Shown here piece by piece: positions 30,505 to 40,667 of a stretch of 64,000 nt of DNA. The notes under the pieces were generated by a model, which saw nothing but the letters and a program-made list of their open reading frames with translations, did not search any database and was not told where the DNA came from. Both the position numbers and the translations under genes were made by a program. The stretch spans positions 1,881,501 through 1,945,500 of the forward strand of contig NZ_CP135436.1 in NCBI RefSeq assembly GCF_032340315.1. Reading direction: 5' to 3'. The stretch comes from Streptococcus sp. DTU_2020_1001019_1_SI_AUS_MUR_006. Its GTDB lineage: Bacteria; Bacillota; Bacilli; Lactobacillales; Streptococcaceae. Position 1 is the stretch's first letter, and every line of letters begins with the position of its first letter.

Positions 30505-31478
30505 TTTCTCACCTGTATGATACGCATTAATTCATCCACGATTAAATCCCCATCATGGAAGGCACCACCATTTTCCAAACGTAGGAAGTTGGATGAAATG
30601 ACACGGGGAACTTGTTGATGCAAACCGTCAAAATCATGCTCAACCTGTACTAAATACTCATCAAAACGATTGGTATCCATATAATCTCTAGGTACCTTCT
30701 CGATATTAACAAGTACTGTATCAATAAATGGTCTACCCAAATGACGATGCAAGACTGCTACGTGATCACTATCTGAGAAATGTTCTGTCTCTCCGCGCTG
30801 AGTCATGATGTTGCAGACATAGGCAATTTCAGCCTTGGTTTCCAGAAGAGCCTGACCAATCTCCTCAATGACGATATTCGGCAAAATCGAAGTAAAGAGG
30901 GAGCCTGGACCCAAGACAATCATATCACTCTCAAGAATGGTATTGACAACTCGGCGGCTAGCCTGCGGTTTCTCATCGTCTAGAGTGTTGGTGACATAAA
31001 CATGGTCAATCATGCCTGGATGGTCTGCAATGTGACTTTCTCCAGCTACTTCTGTTCCATCTTTAAAGACGGCATGGAGTGTCAAAGGATGGTCACTAGA
31101 TGGATAAATCTTTCCTGTCGTATGGAAAAATTTACTCAGTAATTGCATAGCATTATAGGTTGAACCCTGCATTTCAGATAAGCCAGCTATGATAATGTTT
31201 CCTAATGGATGACCAGCAAAAGCACCTGCATCCTCAGAAAAACGGTATTGAAAGACCTTTTCATAGAATTTTGGCATATCTGACATGGCCACAAGGACAT
31301 TACGTAAATCCCCTGGAGGTGTCAACTGTTGAATATTTTTACGCAATTCGCCTGAAGAACCGCCATCATCCGCAACGGTTACAATGGCTGCAATTTCCAC
31401 ATCCTTTTCCCTTAAACTATTTAAAATAACAGGGATTCCGGTTCCTCCACCAATCACCGTAATTTTTGGTTTTCTCAT
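30501..31478 (-). CDS. yvcK: YvcK/CofD-like gluconeogenesis factor
   Basis: A 325-residue CofD-like protein that binds UDP-sugars in Bacillus and affects carbon use and cell shape; in streptococci it is linked to division. The N-terminal [11 protein letters not shown] loop, [14 protein letters not shown] near 35-48 and PPGDLRNVL near 55 are diagnostic. It overlaps rapZ and whiA by 4 bp each (ATGA), giving the universal Firmicute order rapZ-yvcK-whiA. Confidence 0.93.
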   Translation of the reverse strand: MRKPKITVIGGGTGIPVILNSLREKDVEIAAIVTVADDGGSSGELRKNIQQLTPPGDLRNVLVAMSDMPKFYEKVFQYRFSEDAGAFAGHPLGNIIIAGLSEMQGSTYNAMQLLSKFFHTTGKIYPSSDHPLTLHAVFKDGTEVAGESHIADHPGMIDHVYVTNTLDDEKPQASRRVVNTILESDMIVLGPGSLFTSILPNIVIEEIGQALLETKAEIAYVCNIMTQRGETEHFSDSDHVAVLHRHLGRPFIDTVLVNIEKVPRDYMDTNRFDEYLVQVEHDFDGLHQQVPRVISSNFLRLENGGAFHDGDLIVDELMRIIQVRK

Positions 31479-32365
31479 GAACGGTTTACCGTTTCCTTTC
31501 TTCGGTCTTTATCACGATGGCTTTCATTTACAGGCCAATTCTTAAACAAATCATTGGCTAATCGTTTGGCAAAGGCAACACTCCGGTGTTGTCCTCCTGT
31601 ACAACCTACTGCAATGGTTAAAACAGATTTTCCTTCTTTTTTGTAGCCAGGTAGGATTGGTTCGATCAAGGCCAACAAATGGCGGTAGAAATCTTCAGAT
31701 TCTTCATGATTCATAACATAGTCATAAACGGCCTGGTCTTCACCTGTCTGATTGCGAAGTTCTGGTAGATAGTAAGGATTTGGGAGGAAACGAACATCAA
31801 ATACCAAGTCAGCATCAATAGGAATGCCATATTTAAACCCGAAAGACATAACCTCAATACGGAAAGACTGAGCCTGTTCTTGATCTGAAAATTGTTCAGC
31901 AATCGTTTTACGAAGTTCACGAGGGGTTAACTCTGTTGTGTCTACCACGTTTTGGCTCATATTTTTTAATGGAGCCAAGAGTTCGCGTTCCAACTTGATT
32001 CCGTCCAAGATACGACCATCTGCTGCTAGTGGGTGACTTCTTCTTGTTTCCTTATAGCGTGCCACCAATTCCTTATCCGCCGCATCCAAAAAGAGGATTT
32101 TAAAGTCTAAATCATCTTGATTTTCCAATTCATCCAAGACAGCCTGAATCTCTGAGAAGAAAGAACGACTACGCATATCAACCACTAGGGCCAACTTGTG
32201 GTCATCATCCTTGGTCTCAACCAACTGCAAGAACTTTGGCAAGAGGGCAGGTGGCATATTATCAATGGTAAAATATCCTAAATCTTCAAAGGATTGAATA
32301 GCTACAGTTTTTCCTGCACCACTCATCCCTGTTACAATCACCAGGTGAAGTTGTTTCTTTGTCAT
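31475..32365 (-). CDS. rapZ: RNase adapter / nucleotide-binding protein RapZ (YvcJ)
   Basis: A P-loop protein of 296 residues: Walker A GMSGAGKT (residues 13-20), DNMPPAL near 36, and the C-terminal domain with [11 protein letters not shown] near 255. In E. coli RapZ guides RNase E to the GlmZ small RNA; in Gram-positives (YvcJ) the partner is not settled, and YvcJ binds and hydrolyses nucleotides. First gene of the rapZ-yvcK-whiA unit, 51 bp after ridA. Confidence 0.93.
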   Translation of the reverse strand: MTKKQLHLVIVTGMSGAGKTVAIQSFEDLGYFTIDNMPPALLPKFLQLVETKDDDHKLALVVDMRSRSFFSEIQAVLDELENQDDLDFKILFLDAADKELVARYKETRRSHPLAADGRILDGIKLERELLAPLKNMSQNVVDTTELTPRELRKTIAEQFSDQEQAQSFRIEVMSFGFKYGIPIDADLVFDVRFLPNPYYLPELRNQTGEDQAVYDYVMNHEESEDFYRHLLALIEPILPGYKKEGKSVLTIAVGCTGGQHRSVAFAKRLANDLFKNWPVNESHRDKDRRKETVNRS

Positions 32366-32416
32366 CTTTGTCTCCTTATATCAAAAGAAGTTTGGAAGAA
32401 CCAAACTTCAACTCGC

Positions 32417-32797
32417 TTATCCAATCTCTGCGATGACTTCAATTTCGACTTTTACATCGCGAGGAAGACGAGCTACTTCTACAGCTGAACGAGCTGGAAA
32501 TTCCTTGTTAAAGGCTGTTTGGTATACCTCATTGAAAGGTACAAAGTCGTTCATATCACTCAAAAAGCAAGTTGTTTTAACAACATGGTCAAAATCTGTA
32601 CCTGCTTCTGCTAAAATAGCTCCAATATTTTTCAAGACTTGTTCAGTCTGTTCTTGGATCGTTTCTCCTACGATTTCTCCAGTTTCAGGAGATAATGGAA
32701 CTTGACCGCTAGCAAACAACAGATTGCCAACGATTTTTCCTTGAACGTAAGGTCCGATTGCCTTTGGAGCTTTATCTGTATGAATTGTTTTTGCCAT
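32417..32797 (-). CDS. ridA: RidA family enamine/imine deaminase
   Basis: A 126-residue protein of the RidA (YjgF/YER057c) family, which hydrolyses reactive enamines and imines made by PLP enzymes such as threonine dehydratase. Conserved points are KAIGPYVQG near 12-20, LLFASGQVPL near 26-35, and the substrate-binding arginine in VARLPRDVKVEIEVIAE at the C-terminus. It follows engB by 9 bp and so belongs to the clpX-engB transcript. Confidence 0.92.
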   Translation of the reverse strand: MAKTIHTDKAPKAIGPYVQGKIVGNLLFASGQVPLSPETGEIVGETIQEQTEQVLKNIGAILAEAGTDFDHVVKTTCFLSDMNDFVPFNEVYQTAFNKEFPARSAVEVARLPRDVKVEIEVIAEIG

Positions 32798-32806
32798 TTG
32801 TATTCC

Positions 32807-33394
32807 TCACAATTTTTCTAAAATAGCATCCCAAGCTTGGTCCATTCCTGCTTTTGTCACTGAAGAAAAGAGGATAAAATCATCACTTGGATCAAAGTTT
32901 AATTTCTTTTTAATAGCTGATTCGTGCTTGTTCCATTTCCCACGCGGAATCTTGTCTGCCTTGGTCGCCACAATGATGACAGGAATTTCGTAATATTTAA
33001 GGAATTCGTACATCTGCACATCATCAGCCGTCGGATCATGGCGAAGGTCAACGAGACTGACAACCGCTCGAAGATTTTCTCGAGTAGTTAAATATTCCTC
33101 AATCATGCGTCCCCATTTTTCGCGTTCCTTTTTGGAAACACGGGCATAACCATAGCCAGGCACATCCACAAAACGCATCTTGTCATCAATATTAAAGAAA
33201 TTGAGTAGTTGTGTTTTTCCTGGTTTCCCAGAAGTACGAGCTAGATTCTTACGATTGAGCATGGTGTTGATGAAGCTTGATTTCCCAACATTTGAGCGTC
33301 CTGCAAGAGCAATTTCAGGAAGTTCATCCTGCGGATAGTGGGACTTATTGGCAGCACTCAGTAAAATCTCAGCATTGTGTGTATTGATTTCCAT
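32807..33394 (-). CDS. engB: Ribosome biogenesis GTPase EngB (YsxC/YihA)
   Basis: An essential GTPase for 50S subunit assembly. The 195-residue protein has G1 GRSNVGKSS near residue 30, G3 DVPGYG near 75, G4 TKADK near 143 and an SSVTKAG G5-like loop. I chose the ATG at 33394 with GAGG five bases upstream; the GTG two codons earlier overlaps the ribosome site. It follows clpX closely (8 bp gap), the usual clpX-engB pair. Confidence 0.95.
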   Translation of the reverse strand: MEINTHNAEILLSAANKSHYPQDELPEIALAGRSNVGKSSFINTMLNRKNLARTSGKPGKTQLLNFFNIDDKMRFVDVPGYGYARVSKKEREKWGRMIEEYLTTRENLRAVVSLVDLRHDPTADDVQMYEFLKYYEIPVIIVATKADKIPRGKWNKHESAIKKKLNFDPSDDFILFSSVTKAGMDQAWDAILEKL

Positions 33395-33402
33395 AGTCAC
33401 CT

Positions 33403-34635
33403 CTAGGCTGTCTCTAGAATTGGCTTAGCCGTTCCGTCAACCGCTTCTTTTGTGATACGAACTGTTTTCACATTTTCTTGACTTGGAACTTCAAACATAA
33501 CGTCTAGCATGGTTTCTTCGATGATTGAACGAAGTCCACGCGCACCAGTTTTACGTTCGATGGCTTTGTTGGCAATCTCTTGGAGAGCCTCATCGTCAAA
33601 TTCAAGCTCAACATCGTCATATGAAAGCAAGGTCTGGTATTGTTTAACCAAGGCATTTCTTGGCTCTTTCAAAATGCGAACCAAATCATCCACAGTCAAC
33701 TGCTCCAGAGCTGCAAAGACAGGCAAGCGCCCAATCAACTCAGGAATAATACCGAATTTCTGAATATCTTCTGCAATGATCTCTTGCATGTAAGAGCTGT
33801 TTTCGTCAATAGCCTTGTTATTTTGTCCAAAACCGATGACTTTTTCTCCCAAACGCTGTTTGACGATTTCTTCGATGCCATCGAAGGCTCCACCCACGAT
33901 AAAGAGGATATTCTTAGTGTCCACTTGAATCATTTCTTGTTGTGGATGTTTACGTCCACCTTGAGGTGGTACGCTGGCTACAGTTCCCTCGATAATCTTG
34001 AGGAGAGCTTGTTGCACACCTTCACCAGATACATCACGTGTGATAGAAACGTTCTCACTCTTCTTAGCAATCTTGTCGATTTCGTCTACGTAGATAATTC
34101 CACGCTCTGCACGCTCGATATTGAAGTCAGCTGCTTGCAAGAGTTTGAGGAGAATATTTTCCACGTCCTCACCTACATAACCAGCCTCAGTAAGAGCTGT
34201 TGCATCTGCAATGGCAAAAGGTACATTCAAACTTCTAGCAAGTGTTTGAGCAAGGAAAGTCTTCCCTGAACCAGTTGGGCCAATCATCAAAATGTTTGAT
34301 TTTTGCAAATCCACATCTTCTGACTCTTCACGAGTGTCATGGAAATTGATGCGTTTGTAGTGGTTATACACAGCTACTGCCAAGGCACGTTTGGCACGAT
34401 CTTGACCAATCACATAGTGGTTCAAGATGTTTAAGAGTTCGATTGGTTTTGGCACTTCAGACAAGTCTGCTAGGACTTCCTCTGCCAATTCCTCACGAAT
34501 GATTTCCTGGGCCAACTCCACACATTCATTACAGATAAAGGCGTTGTTCCCAGCGATTATTTTTTTAACTTCTTCTTGGCTTTTGCCACAAAATGAGCAA
34601 TAAACCATCATATCATTTTTCCTATTTGTAGGCAT
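33403..34635 (-). CDS. clpX: ATP-dependent Clp protease ATPase subunit ClpX
   Basis: Unfolds substrates for ClpP. The N-terminal zinc-binding domain has CSFCGKS and CNECVEL (residues about 14-40), then the AAA+ core with Walker A GPTGSGKT, Walker [12 protein letters not shown] and the IGF tripeptide (VIGFGQ) that docks ClpP. At 410 residues the length is normal. The small membrane gene and folA lie just upstream, engB downstream. No CtsR operator was identified. Confidence 0.97.
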   Translation of the reverse strand: MPTNRKNDMMVYCSFCGKSQEEVKKIIAGNNAFICNECVELAQEIIREELAEEVLADLSEVPKPIELLNILNHYVIGQDRAKRALAVAVYNHYKRINFHDTREESEDVDLQKSNILMIGPTGSGKTFLAQTLARSLNVPFAIADATALTEAGYVGEDVENILLKLLQAADFNIERAERGIIYVDEIDKIAKKSENVSITRDVSGEGVQQALLKIIEGTVASVPPQGGRKHPQQEMIQVDTKNILFIVGGAFDGIEEIVKQRLGEKVIGFGQNNKAIDENSSYMQEIIAEDIQKFGIIPELIGRLPVFAALEQLTVDDLVRILKEPRNALVKQYQTLLSYDDVELEFDDEALQEIANKAIERKTGARGLRSIIEETMLDVMFEVPSQENVKTVRITKEAVDGTAKPILETA

Positions 34636-34666
34636 GATTCCCTTCCGTTCTAAATGATTTTTCTAT

Positions 34667-34837
34667 CTAAAATAAGGTCATATAAAAAGCATGAATGCTA
34701 TTCACCAAGTTTGTAAAGGCATTAAGCCAGAGTAGAGTAGCAAGTCCAAAGCGCTTTTTACGAAAAGCCTGTGCTCCAGCAAGCAAACAGACCAAACACA
34801 ACAAAGCTGTGAAAAAACCAAATATACTACGTTCCAT
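34667..34837 (-). CDS. Small hydrophobic protein between folA and clpX
   Basis: A 56-codon gene. It begins [20 protein letters not shown] (one membrane segment), then a basic AFRKKRFGL, and a second amphipathic hydrophobic stretch ending HAFYMTLF. A ribosome site AAGGAAG lies four bases before the ATG, and the ATG overlaps the folA stop as TAATG, so coupling is likely. A conserved small hypothetical sits in the same place in pneumococcus, which supports it being real. Function unknown. Confidence 0.75.
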   Translation of the reverse strand: MERSIFGFFTALLCLVCLLAGAQAFRKKRFGLATLLWLNAFTNLVNSIHAFYMTLF

Positions 34838-35343
34838 TAGACTTCCTTTCTCTTTCTATATTCGATGGTAAAATCATAGGCATTTTTCTCATCTTTGCTA
34901 TAAGATTTGCTTGCAAGAGTCTCAAAAACAGTCAAGTCAAAATCTTCCGGGAAATAAGTATCCCCTTCAACTTGAGTGTGGATTTGTGTCACAATAATCT
35001 CATCGAGATATGGTTCAAAAAGCTGAAAAATCTGCTTGCCTCCAATAATATAGAGATTTTTATCCTGGTTCTGATACCAGTCTAAAACGTCCTCAACATT
35101 TTGGAAAACCAGAGCACCCTCAATTGACTCTTCAGGATTGCGCGTCAAAATCAGAGTCTCACGTCCTGGAAGCAAACGTCGTCCCATCCCATCAAAGGTG
35201 ACACGTCCCATCAAGATGGCATGATTCAAGGTTGTTTCTTTAAAATGTTTTAACTCTGCTGGCAAATGCCATGGTAAGTGATCCTCTTTTCCGATTACAC
35301 CCTTTTCATCTTGTGCCCAGATGGCTACGATTTTCTTTATCAT
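34837..35343 (-). CDS. folA: Dihydrofolate reductase
   Basis: Reduces dihydrofolate to tetrahydrofolate with NADPH; target of trimethoprim. The 168-residue chain has LPWHLPAEL with the catalytic Glu30, [16 protein letters not shown] and YIIGGKQIF. Residue 100 is Ile, the susceptible state at the position where Leu gives trimethoprim resistance in pneumococcus. It forms a unit with the small membrane gene and clpX, and a strong terminator separates it from dpr upstream. Confidence 0.97.
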   Translation of the reverse strand: MIKKIVAIWAQDEKGVIGKEDHLPWHLPAELKHFKETTLNHAILMGRVTFDGMGRRLLPGRETLILTRNPEESIEGALVFQNVEDVLDWYQNQDKNLYIIGGKQIFQLFEPYLDEIIVTQIHTQVEGDTYFPEDFDLTVFETLASKSYSKDEKNAYDFTIEYRKRKEV

Positions 35344-35423
35344 GCTTTCATCCTTTTTATTGATAGTTCTATTTTATCAAAAATCTTGAAAAAAGACTGT
35401 TTTGGAACGCCCTACGAAATAGA

Positions 35424-35454
35424 AAAAATCCGTAGAAAACTTCTACGGATTTTT
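35424..35454. terminator. Terminator between dpr and folA
   Basis: 14 bp perfect arms AAAAATCCGTAGAA and TTCTACGGATTTTT with a three-base loop; works on both strands and most likely ends the dpr transcript. Confidence 0.92.
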
Positions 35455-35470
35455 GACAAAATAGAGTATC

Positions 35471-35998
35471 TTACAAACCAGGTACTTGTCCTAATTCTGC
35501 TGCAAGCATCCAGACAGTTTTTTCAAGGTCTGCCTTAGCACCAACAAAGATATCATTGGTTACATCATCACCTTCTTCATCTGTTACATCCAATGCTTTT
35601 TGGAAGAGTGTGATGAGGTAACGATAAATAGATAGAACACGCTCTAAACTTTCTTCTACGTTACGGAATTCTCCAACTTCTTCTTCGATTTCACTGTGTT
35701 GAAGGAATTCTGTCAAAGTAGAGTAAGGTTTGCCACCAAGAGTGATCAAGCGTTCGCTGATTTCATCAAGGTAACCATCAAGGCTATCCATATATTCATC
35801 CATCTTAGGATGCCATACCATAAAACCACGTCCACGCATGTACCAGTGTACTTGATGAAGAGCGATATGCGCTACATACAAGTCTGCTACGGCTTGATTC
35901 AAGACTTCTTTCGTTTTTACTAGCGTTTCAGGAGCTGTCTTAGATAATGTTGTTACGTCTTTTAATGCATCTTTTTTCAATTCTACCATTTTTCTCAC
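35471..35998 (-). CDS. dpr: Dps-like peroxide resistance ferritin (Dpr)
   Basis: A 175-residue Dps-family protein that forms 12-subunit shells, binds iron and limits hydroxyl radical formation, important for H2O2-producing streptococci lacking catalase. The ferroxidase ligands are in [13 protein letters not shown] and [20 protein letters not shown] near residues 44-78, as in Dpr. It stands alone between terminators. A PerR-type box was looked for upstream and not convincingly found. Confidence 0.93.
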   Translation of the reverse strand: MRKMVELKKDALKDVTTLSKTAPETLVKTKEVLNQAVADLYVAHIALHQVHWYMRGRGFMVWHPKMDEYMDSLDGYLDEISERLITLGGKPYSTLTEFLQHSEIEEEVGEFRNVEESLERVLSIYRYLITLFQKALDVTDEEGDDVTNDIFVGAKADLEKTVWMLAAELGQVPGL

Positions 35999-36138
35999 CT
36001 CATAATATTATTTTTGCAACCATATTTATTGATTACTATCTCAGTATACTACTCCAAGTAGACAAAAGCAAGGAAATTAACTCATATTAAAAAAGTTGTA
36101 ATTGACTGATAATTTAAGAAAATGAGTGGCTATTTATC

Positions 36139-37920
36139 CTAGCTATTTTCTCTGTTTTTACTAGAAAATTGACTTTGATAAAGATCATAATAGAAACCTT
36201 TTGCAGCTAGGAGACTTTCATGATTTCCTTGTTCAATAATCTGTCCATCTTTCAGCACCAAAATCTTATCAGCTTCCTGAATAGTCGAAAGTCGATGGGC
36301 AATGACAAAGCTTGTTCTCCCCTTCATCAAACGTTTCATGGCCTTTTGAATCAAGAGCTCTAGACGAGTATCGACTGATGAGGTCGCTTCATCAAGGATT
36401 AGAATTTTTGGATCCGCTAAGAGGGCACGCGCGATGGTTAAAAGCTGTTTCTGACCAAGAGAGATATTGCTAGACTCCTGATTCATTTCCATATTATAAC
36501 CACCTGGAAGAGTGCGGATAAAGTGGTCAACATTGGCCGCCTTGGCAGCTTCAACGATTTCTTCATCTGTTGCCTCAAGATTTCCAAAGCGAAGATTTTC
36601 CTTGATACTGCCTTCATAGAGCCAGGCATCCTGTAGGACCATCCCAAACTGTCGACGATAGTCCTGACGAGACAGGTCACGAATATCTTGGCCATCCACT
36701 AAAATGGCACCAGCTGTCACATCGTAAAAACGCATGAGAAGGTTAATCAAGGTTGTTTTCCCTGCTCCAGTAGGTCCAACGATAGCTACCATCTCTCCAG
36801 GTTCAACATCTAGGTTGAAATTGCGAATCAATGGTTTGTTTTCCACATATTGGAAATCGACGTTTTTGAAACTAACTTGACCTGTCAATGGTGCCAAGTC
36901 TTTTACTTCCTCACTTTGAACTTCTTCCTGTTCATCCAAAACTTCAAAGACACGATCAAGCGAAGACTTAGCACTTTGCATTTGTCCTGCTAACTGAGTG
37001 ATATTTTGGATCGGCTGGCTAACTTGCCACACATACTGAACGAAAGCTTGCATATTACCAATCGTCAAGCGCCCTGCAATAACCTGCAATCCACCTAAGA
37101 CTGCAACAATCAGGTAGGTTAAATCAGACACGATATGAAGGGCAGGCATCATCAATCCTGAAATAAAGCTCGCCTTAAATCCGACTTGTTGCAATTCATC
37201 CGTAATCTTTTCAAATCTCTCTTGAGAGTTTTCTTCGCGTCCGAAAAGTTTTAAAACATTGAAACCTGTTAAGTTTTCCTGTACAAATCCATTCATACGT
37301 CCCAATATAGCTGCCTGCTGTTTAAAGTACGGCTGCGAACGATTTAGAATCGTTTTAGCACCAAAATAAGTAATCGGAATCGACAAGATAACAATGATAG
37401 CCAACTGAAGATTTAGATAGAGGACCATTCCCATAACAAAAATAATGGTAAAGACTGCATTAACAATCTGTAAGAATGATTGTTGGAGTGCATTAGATAC
37501 GGTCTCTACATCACTAGTAAAACGTCCCAGCAAATCCCCAAATTGGTGCTTGTCAAAGTAAGACACAGGGATGCGGTTGATTTTTTCGCTCATTTCATTT
37601 CGCAAATCCTGTATCATGGACTGTACCGCATTGGTCATGAAGTAGTTTGAGTAATAAGACCCCAACTCATAAAAAAGACCACGCAAGAGATAGATCACCA
37701 GAATCACTGCGATATAGCTGGTATTAATCCCTGCTCCTGCAACACCATTTGCCATGGCAAGAAGATTGCTGGTTAACTCAGTGATAGCAAGTCCCAATAC
37801 GAAAGGCTCGATAACACTCATAATGACGCTGACTATTTTCAAGAAGACAGCAAAGAAAACAGAGAAACGGTAGGCTTTTAAATAGCTCCATAGACGAGCT
37901 AGACTAGATTGTTGTTTCAT
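36139..37920 (-). CDS. Heterodimeric ABC exporter subunit, canonical Walker B half
   Basis: A half-transporter: six membrane segments in residues about 15-310, then an ATP-binding domain with Walker A GPTGAGKTT near 375. The signature reads ISLGQKQ, a degenerate form of LSGGQ, while Walker B is LILDEATSS with the catalytic Glu. Its partner (next gene upstream, 10 bp gap) shows the opposite pattern. This asymmetry is typical of heterodimeric multidrug exporters such as TM287/288, LmrCD and EfrCD. Substrate is not predictable from sequence. 593 residues. Confidence 0.9.
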   Translation of the reverse strand: MKQQSSLARLWSYLKAYRFSVFFAVFLKIVSVIMSVIEPFVLGLAITELTSNLLAMANGVAGAGINTSYIAVILVIYLLRGLFYELGSYYSNYFMTNAVQSMIQDLRNEMSEKINRIPVSYFDKHQFGDLLGRFTSDVETVSNALQQSFLQIVNAVFTIIFVMGMVLYLNLQLAIIVILSIPITYFGAKTILNRSQPYFKQQAAILGRMNGFVQENLTGFNVLKLFGREENSQERFEKITDELQQVGFKASFISGLMMPALHIVSDLTYLIVAVLGGLQVIAGRLTIGNMQAFVQYVWQVSQPIQNITQLAGQMQSAKSSLDRVFEVLDEQEEVQSEEVKDLAPLTGQVSFKNVDFQYVENKPLIRNFNLDVEPGEMVAIVGPTGAGKTTLINLLMRFYDVTAGAILVDGQDIRDLSRQDYRRQFGMVLQDAWLYEGSIKENLRFGNLEATDEEIVEAAKAANVDHFIRTLPGGYNMEMNQESSNISLGQKQLLTIARALLADPKILILDEATSSVDTRLELLIQKAMKRLMKGRTSFVIAHRLSTIQEADKILVLKDGQIIEQGNHESLLAAKGFYYDLYQSQFSSKNRENS

Positions 37921-37930
37921 CCTTTACCTC

Positions 37931-39667
37931 CTATTCTTCTGTCAGAGACGCATTTTTCAACTGCGACTCAGCAATTTCTCGATAGATGTCATTGGTTTCC
38001 ATCAATTCTTCATGACGGCCACGAGCAACAATTTCCCCCTTATCAAGGACGATAATCTGATCAGCGTCCATAATGGTCCCAACCCGCTGGGCAACAATTA
38101 AGACCGTTGCATCTTGAGTCACTTCCTTGAGACGACGACGCAAGATAGCATCTGTACGGTAGTCCAAGGCTGAGAAGGAATCATCAAAGATATAGATATC
38201 TGGACCCTTGATGACTGCGCGGGCAATCGACAAGCGTTGCTTTTGACCACCTGATAGATTGCTTCCCCCTTCAGCCAGATGAGTTGCAAAACCTTCTTCT
38301 CGACTTTCGATAAAGTCTTTGGCTTGGGCTACATCAGCTGCTTGGTGCAAGTCCTCATGACTGGCGTCCTCTTTTCCGTAACGGAGATTATCTGCGATAG
38401 TCCCTGTAAAGAGCAAGGCTTTTTGTGGAATAAATCCAATTTTCTGGCGGAGTGATTTGAGACGGTAATCCCGGACATCAACACCATCGACCTTAATTTT
38501 CCCTAGCGTAACATCGTAGAAACGAGGAATCAATTGAACTAGAGTAGACTTACCTGAACCAGTTGAGCCGATAAAAGCAATGGTTTCTCCCGGTTTAGCA
38601 GTAAAGGAAATGTTATGCAAAACAGGGCTTTCTGTTTCCCCAGGATAGGCAAAGGTTACATTATCAAATTCTAGATAACCATGGGTTTCTGTTTCTTGAA
38701 TTCCGTCCTCATTTGGATCAATGGAAATCGGCATATCCATGATTTCCTTCAAGCGTTCACTAGATACAGCCGTTCTAGGGTACATGGTAAAGAGGTTTGA
38801 CAAGAAAAGGAAGGACAAGAGAGCGTGGAAACTATACTCGATAAAGGCTACCAAATCCCCAATCCGCAAACTTCCTTGCTTGAGAGGATCTAAAGCAAAC
38901 CAAACGATAGCTACTATCATGGCAATAATGATTTGCACAAACAGTGGCTCTGTCAAACCAGTCAATTTGAACAAGCGATTCGAATTATCTGCATAGATTG
39001 CATTTTTCTCTTCGAAACGTTTTTCTTGGAAATCTTCACGAGCAAAGGCACGAATCACTCGTAGCCCCATCAAATTTTCACGGACATACTGGTTAATCTT
39101 ATCCAAAGTTTTCTGTTGTTTTTCAGATAAGGGGCGCGTTTTCACCGCCACATAAAGGACTACTACAGCTAGGAAAGGAACGGAAAAAGCGACAATCCAA
39201 GCTAGTGAAGGGCTGGTCAAGAAAATCATAAGAATACTCGACAGCATCATCATGGGAGTGATAACACCCAACTTAAGCGTCTGCTCTGCAAACTGCATGA
39301 GAACAAAGGCATCACTAGTAATACGAGTCACCAATGAAGAAACACCAATTTGTTCATATTCGTGATGAGAATACTCTTGTAATTTAGCATAAACATCATT
39401 TCGCATGTCCTTAACCATATTGGTGGTCAGTTTACTCGCAGCATAAGACAGAACTATCCTTCCAAATGTGCCCAAGACGATAATAACCAACATGACCATG
39501 GCCCAAAAATAGAGTTTTTCTTCATTACCTTGATTAATCCCCTGGTCAATCATGCGAGCAAGAACAGTCGGTAGCCCAAGATTGACAATAACAAAGAAAA
39601 TAGCTCCGAAGAAGTCTAACACTAACCACTTGGGATAACGTTTGAGATAAGACCAAATATAAAGCAT
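37931..39667 (-). CDS. Heterodimeric ABC exporter subunit, degenerate Walker B half
   Basis: The partner half-transporter, 578 residues from the ATG at 39667 (AAAGGAG four bases upstream; a longer frame would read through a hairpin). Six membrane segments precede Walker A STGSGKST. The signature is a canonical LSGGQKQR, but Walker B reads YIFDDSFSALD with Asp in place of the catalytic Glu. One consensus and one degenerate ATP site are therefore expected in the dimer. First gene of the pair; a hairpin at 39705-39720 separates it from tpiA upstream. Confidence 0.9.
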   Translation of the reverse strand: MLYIWSYLKRYPKWLVLDFFGAIFFVIVNLGLPTVLARMIDQGINQGNEEKLYFWAMVMLVIIVLGTFGRIVLSYAASKLTTNMVKDMRNDVYAKLQEYSHHEYEQIGVSSLVTRITSDAFVLMQFAEQTLKLGVITPMMMLSSILMIFLTSPSLAWIVAFSVPFLAVVVLYVAVKTRPLSEKQQKTLDKINQYVRENLMGLRVIRAFAREDFQEKRFEEKNAIYADNSNRLFKLTGLTEPLFVQIIIAMIVAIVWFALDPLKQGSLRIGDLVAFIEYSFHALLSFLFLSNLFTMYPRTAVSSERLKEIMDMPISIDPNEDGIQETETHGYLEFDNVTFAYPGETESPVLHNISFTAKPGETIAFIGSTGSGKSTLVQLIPRFYDVTLGKIKVDGVDVRDYRLKSLRQKIGFIPQKALLFTGTIADNLRYGKEDASHEDLHQAADVAQAKDFIESREEGFATHLAEGGSNLSGGQKQRLSIARAVIKGPDIYIFDDSFSALDYRTDAILRRRLKEVTQDATVLIVAQRVGTIMDADQIIVLDKGEIVARGRHEELMETNDIYREIAESQLKNASLTEE

Positions 39668-39704
39668 AATTCTCCTTTCTTTTTCATTCAAAATGCAGAA
39701 AAGA

Positions 39705-39720
39705 GCGTGCTTACGCACGC
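39705..39720. terminator. Short hairpin before the ABC exporter genes
   Basis: GCGTGC-TTAC-GCACGC with T-rich flanks on both strands; a second, weaker stop after tpiA or an attenuator in the ABC leader. Confidence 0.5.
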
Positions 39721-39727
39721 CTTTTTA

Positions 39728-39776
39728 CTAAAAAGAAGACAGGCAGTCTTAACCTCGAGGGAGGGAACTGTCTGTC
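39728..39776 (-). terminator. Terminator of tpiA
   Basis: Arms GACAG.CAGT and ACTG.CTGTC with a 19-base loop, then TTCTTTTT on the minus strand, 15 bases after the tpiA stop. Confidence 0.75.
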
Positions 39777-39791
39777 TCAGATATTTGAAGC

Positions 39792-40550
39792 TTATTTTAC
39801 AAAGTCAAGCAATGCCAAGAAGCTTTCTGGATCAAGTGATGCACCACCAACAAGAGCTCCGTCAACGTCTGGACAAGCCATGTATTCAGCAACGTTTTCA
39901 GGTTTAACTGAACCACCGTATTGAACACGTACTTTATCAGCAACTTCTTGACCGAAGTCAGCAGCTACAACGTCACGAACAACTTTACACATTTTTTGTG
40001 CGTCGTCTTGTGAAGCTGATTTACCAGTACCGATAGCCCAGATTGGCTCATAAGCGATAACTGTTGAAGCGACTTGTTCTGCAGTCAATCCAGCAAGAGC
40101 AGCTGAAACTTGAGCACCTACGAATTCTGCTGCTTTACCAGCTTCGTAAGTTTCAAGTGACTCACCACAACAGATGATTGGAAGCATGCCGTTAGCAAAG
40201 ATTGCTTTTGCTTTTTTGTTGATGTCTTCGTCTGTTTCGTGGAAGTAGTCACGACGTTCTGAGTGACCGATAACAACGTAGTCAGTACCGATTTCTTTCA
40301 AAACTTGTGGGCTAGTTTCACCAGTGAAAGCACCAGCATTTTCAAAGTAGCAGTTTTGAGCAGCAACTTTAAGGTTTGAACCTTTAGCAGCAGCAAGAAC
40401 AGTTGTCAAGTCAAGAGCAGGAGCTGCGATACCTGCTTCAACAAGATCAGCTGAAGGAAGTTTTGACGCAACTGCTTCAACAAATGCTTTTGCTTCTTCT
40501 GGGTTTTTGTTCATTTTCCAGTTACCAGCGATAAATGGTTTACGTGACAT
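39792..40550 (-). CDS. tpiA: Triosephosphate isomerase
   Basis: Interconverts dihydroxyacetone phosphate and glyceraldehyde 3-phosphate in glycolysis. The 252-residue chain has the substrate lysine in AGNWKMNK, the catalytic histidine in IGHSERR near 95, the catalytic Glu in [12 protein letters not shown] near 168, and the phosphate loop GGSVKPEN and [10 protein letters not shown] chose MSRKPF at 40550, with GAGG eight bases upstream, over an in-frame ATG seven codons earlier. Strong codon bias fits high expression. Own promoter at 40586-40614. Confidence 0.97.
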   Translation of the reverse strand: MSRKPFIAGNWKMNKNPEEAKAFVEAVASKLPSADLVEAGIAAPALDLTTVLAAAKGSNLKVAAQNCYFENAGAFTGETSPQVLKEIGTDYVVIGHSERRDYFHETDEDINKKAKAIFANGMLPIICCGESLETYEAGKAAEFVGAQVSAALAGLTAEQVASTVIAYEPIWAIGTGKSASQDDAQKMCKVVRDVVAADFGQEVADKVRVQYGGSVKPENVAEYMACPDVDGALVGGASLDPESFLALLDFVK

Positions 40551-40585
40551 TTCACATACCTCTTTTTTCATTTTATTTTCTACTT

Positions 40586-40614
40586 ATTTTATCATATTTA
40601 AAGATAGCTTGCAA
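40586..40614 (-). promoter_or_regulatory. Promoter of tpiA
   Basis: TTGCAA (40609-40614), a 17 bp spacer, and TAAAAT (40586-40591) preceded by TATGA, an extended -10. A strong promoter for a glycolytic gene. Confidence 0.8.
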
Positions 40615-40667
40615 ATCTTACTCTGTAACTATAAGTCTTCTTTTCAAAAACTTTCCAGTTGCCATTT

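Noticed and set aside
33640..34269. A 209-codon open frame on the plus strand opposite clpX
   Set aside because: It is antisense to a strongly conserved gene, has no ribosome site and no protein-like motifs; a shadow of clpX codon use.
35999..36100. PerR box upstream of dpr
   Set aside because: No convincing inverted ATAAT-type box could be read in the A/T-rich sequence.
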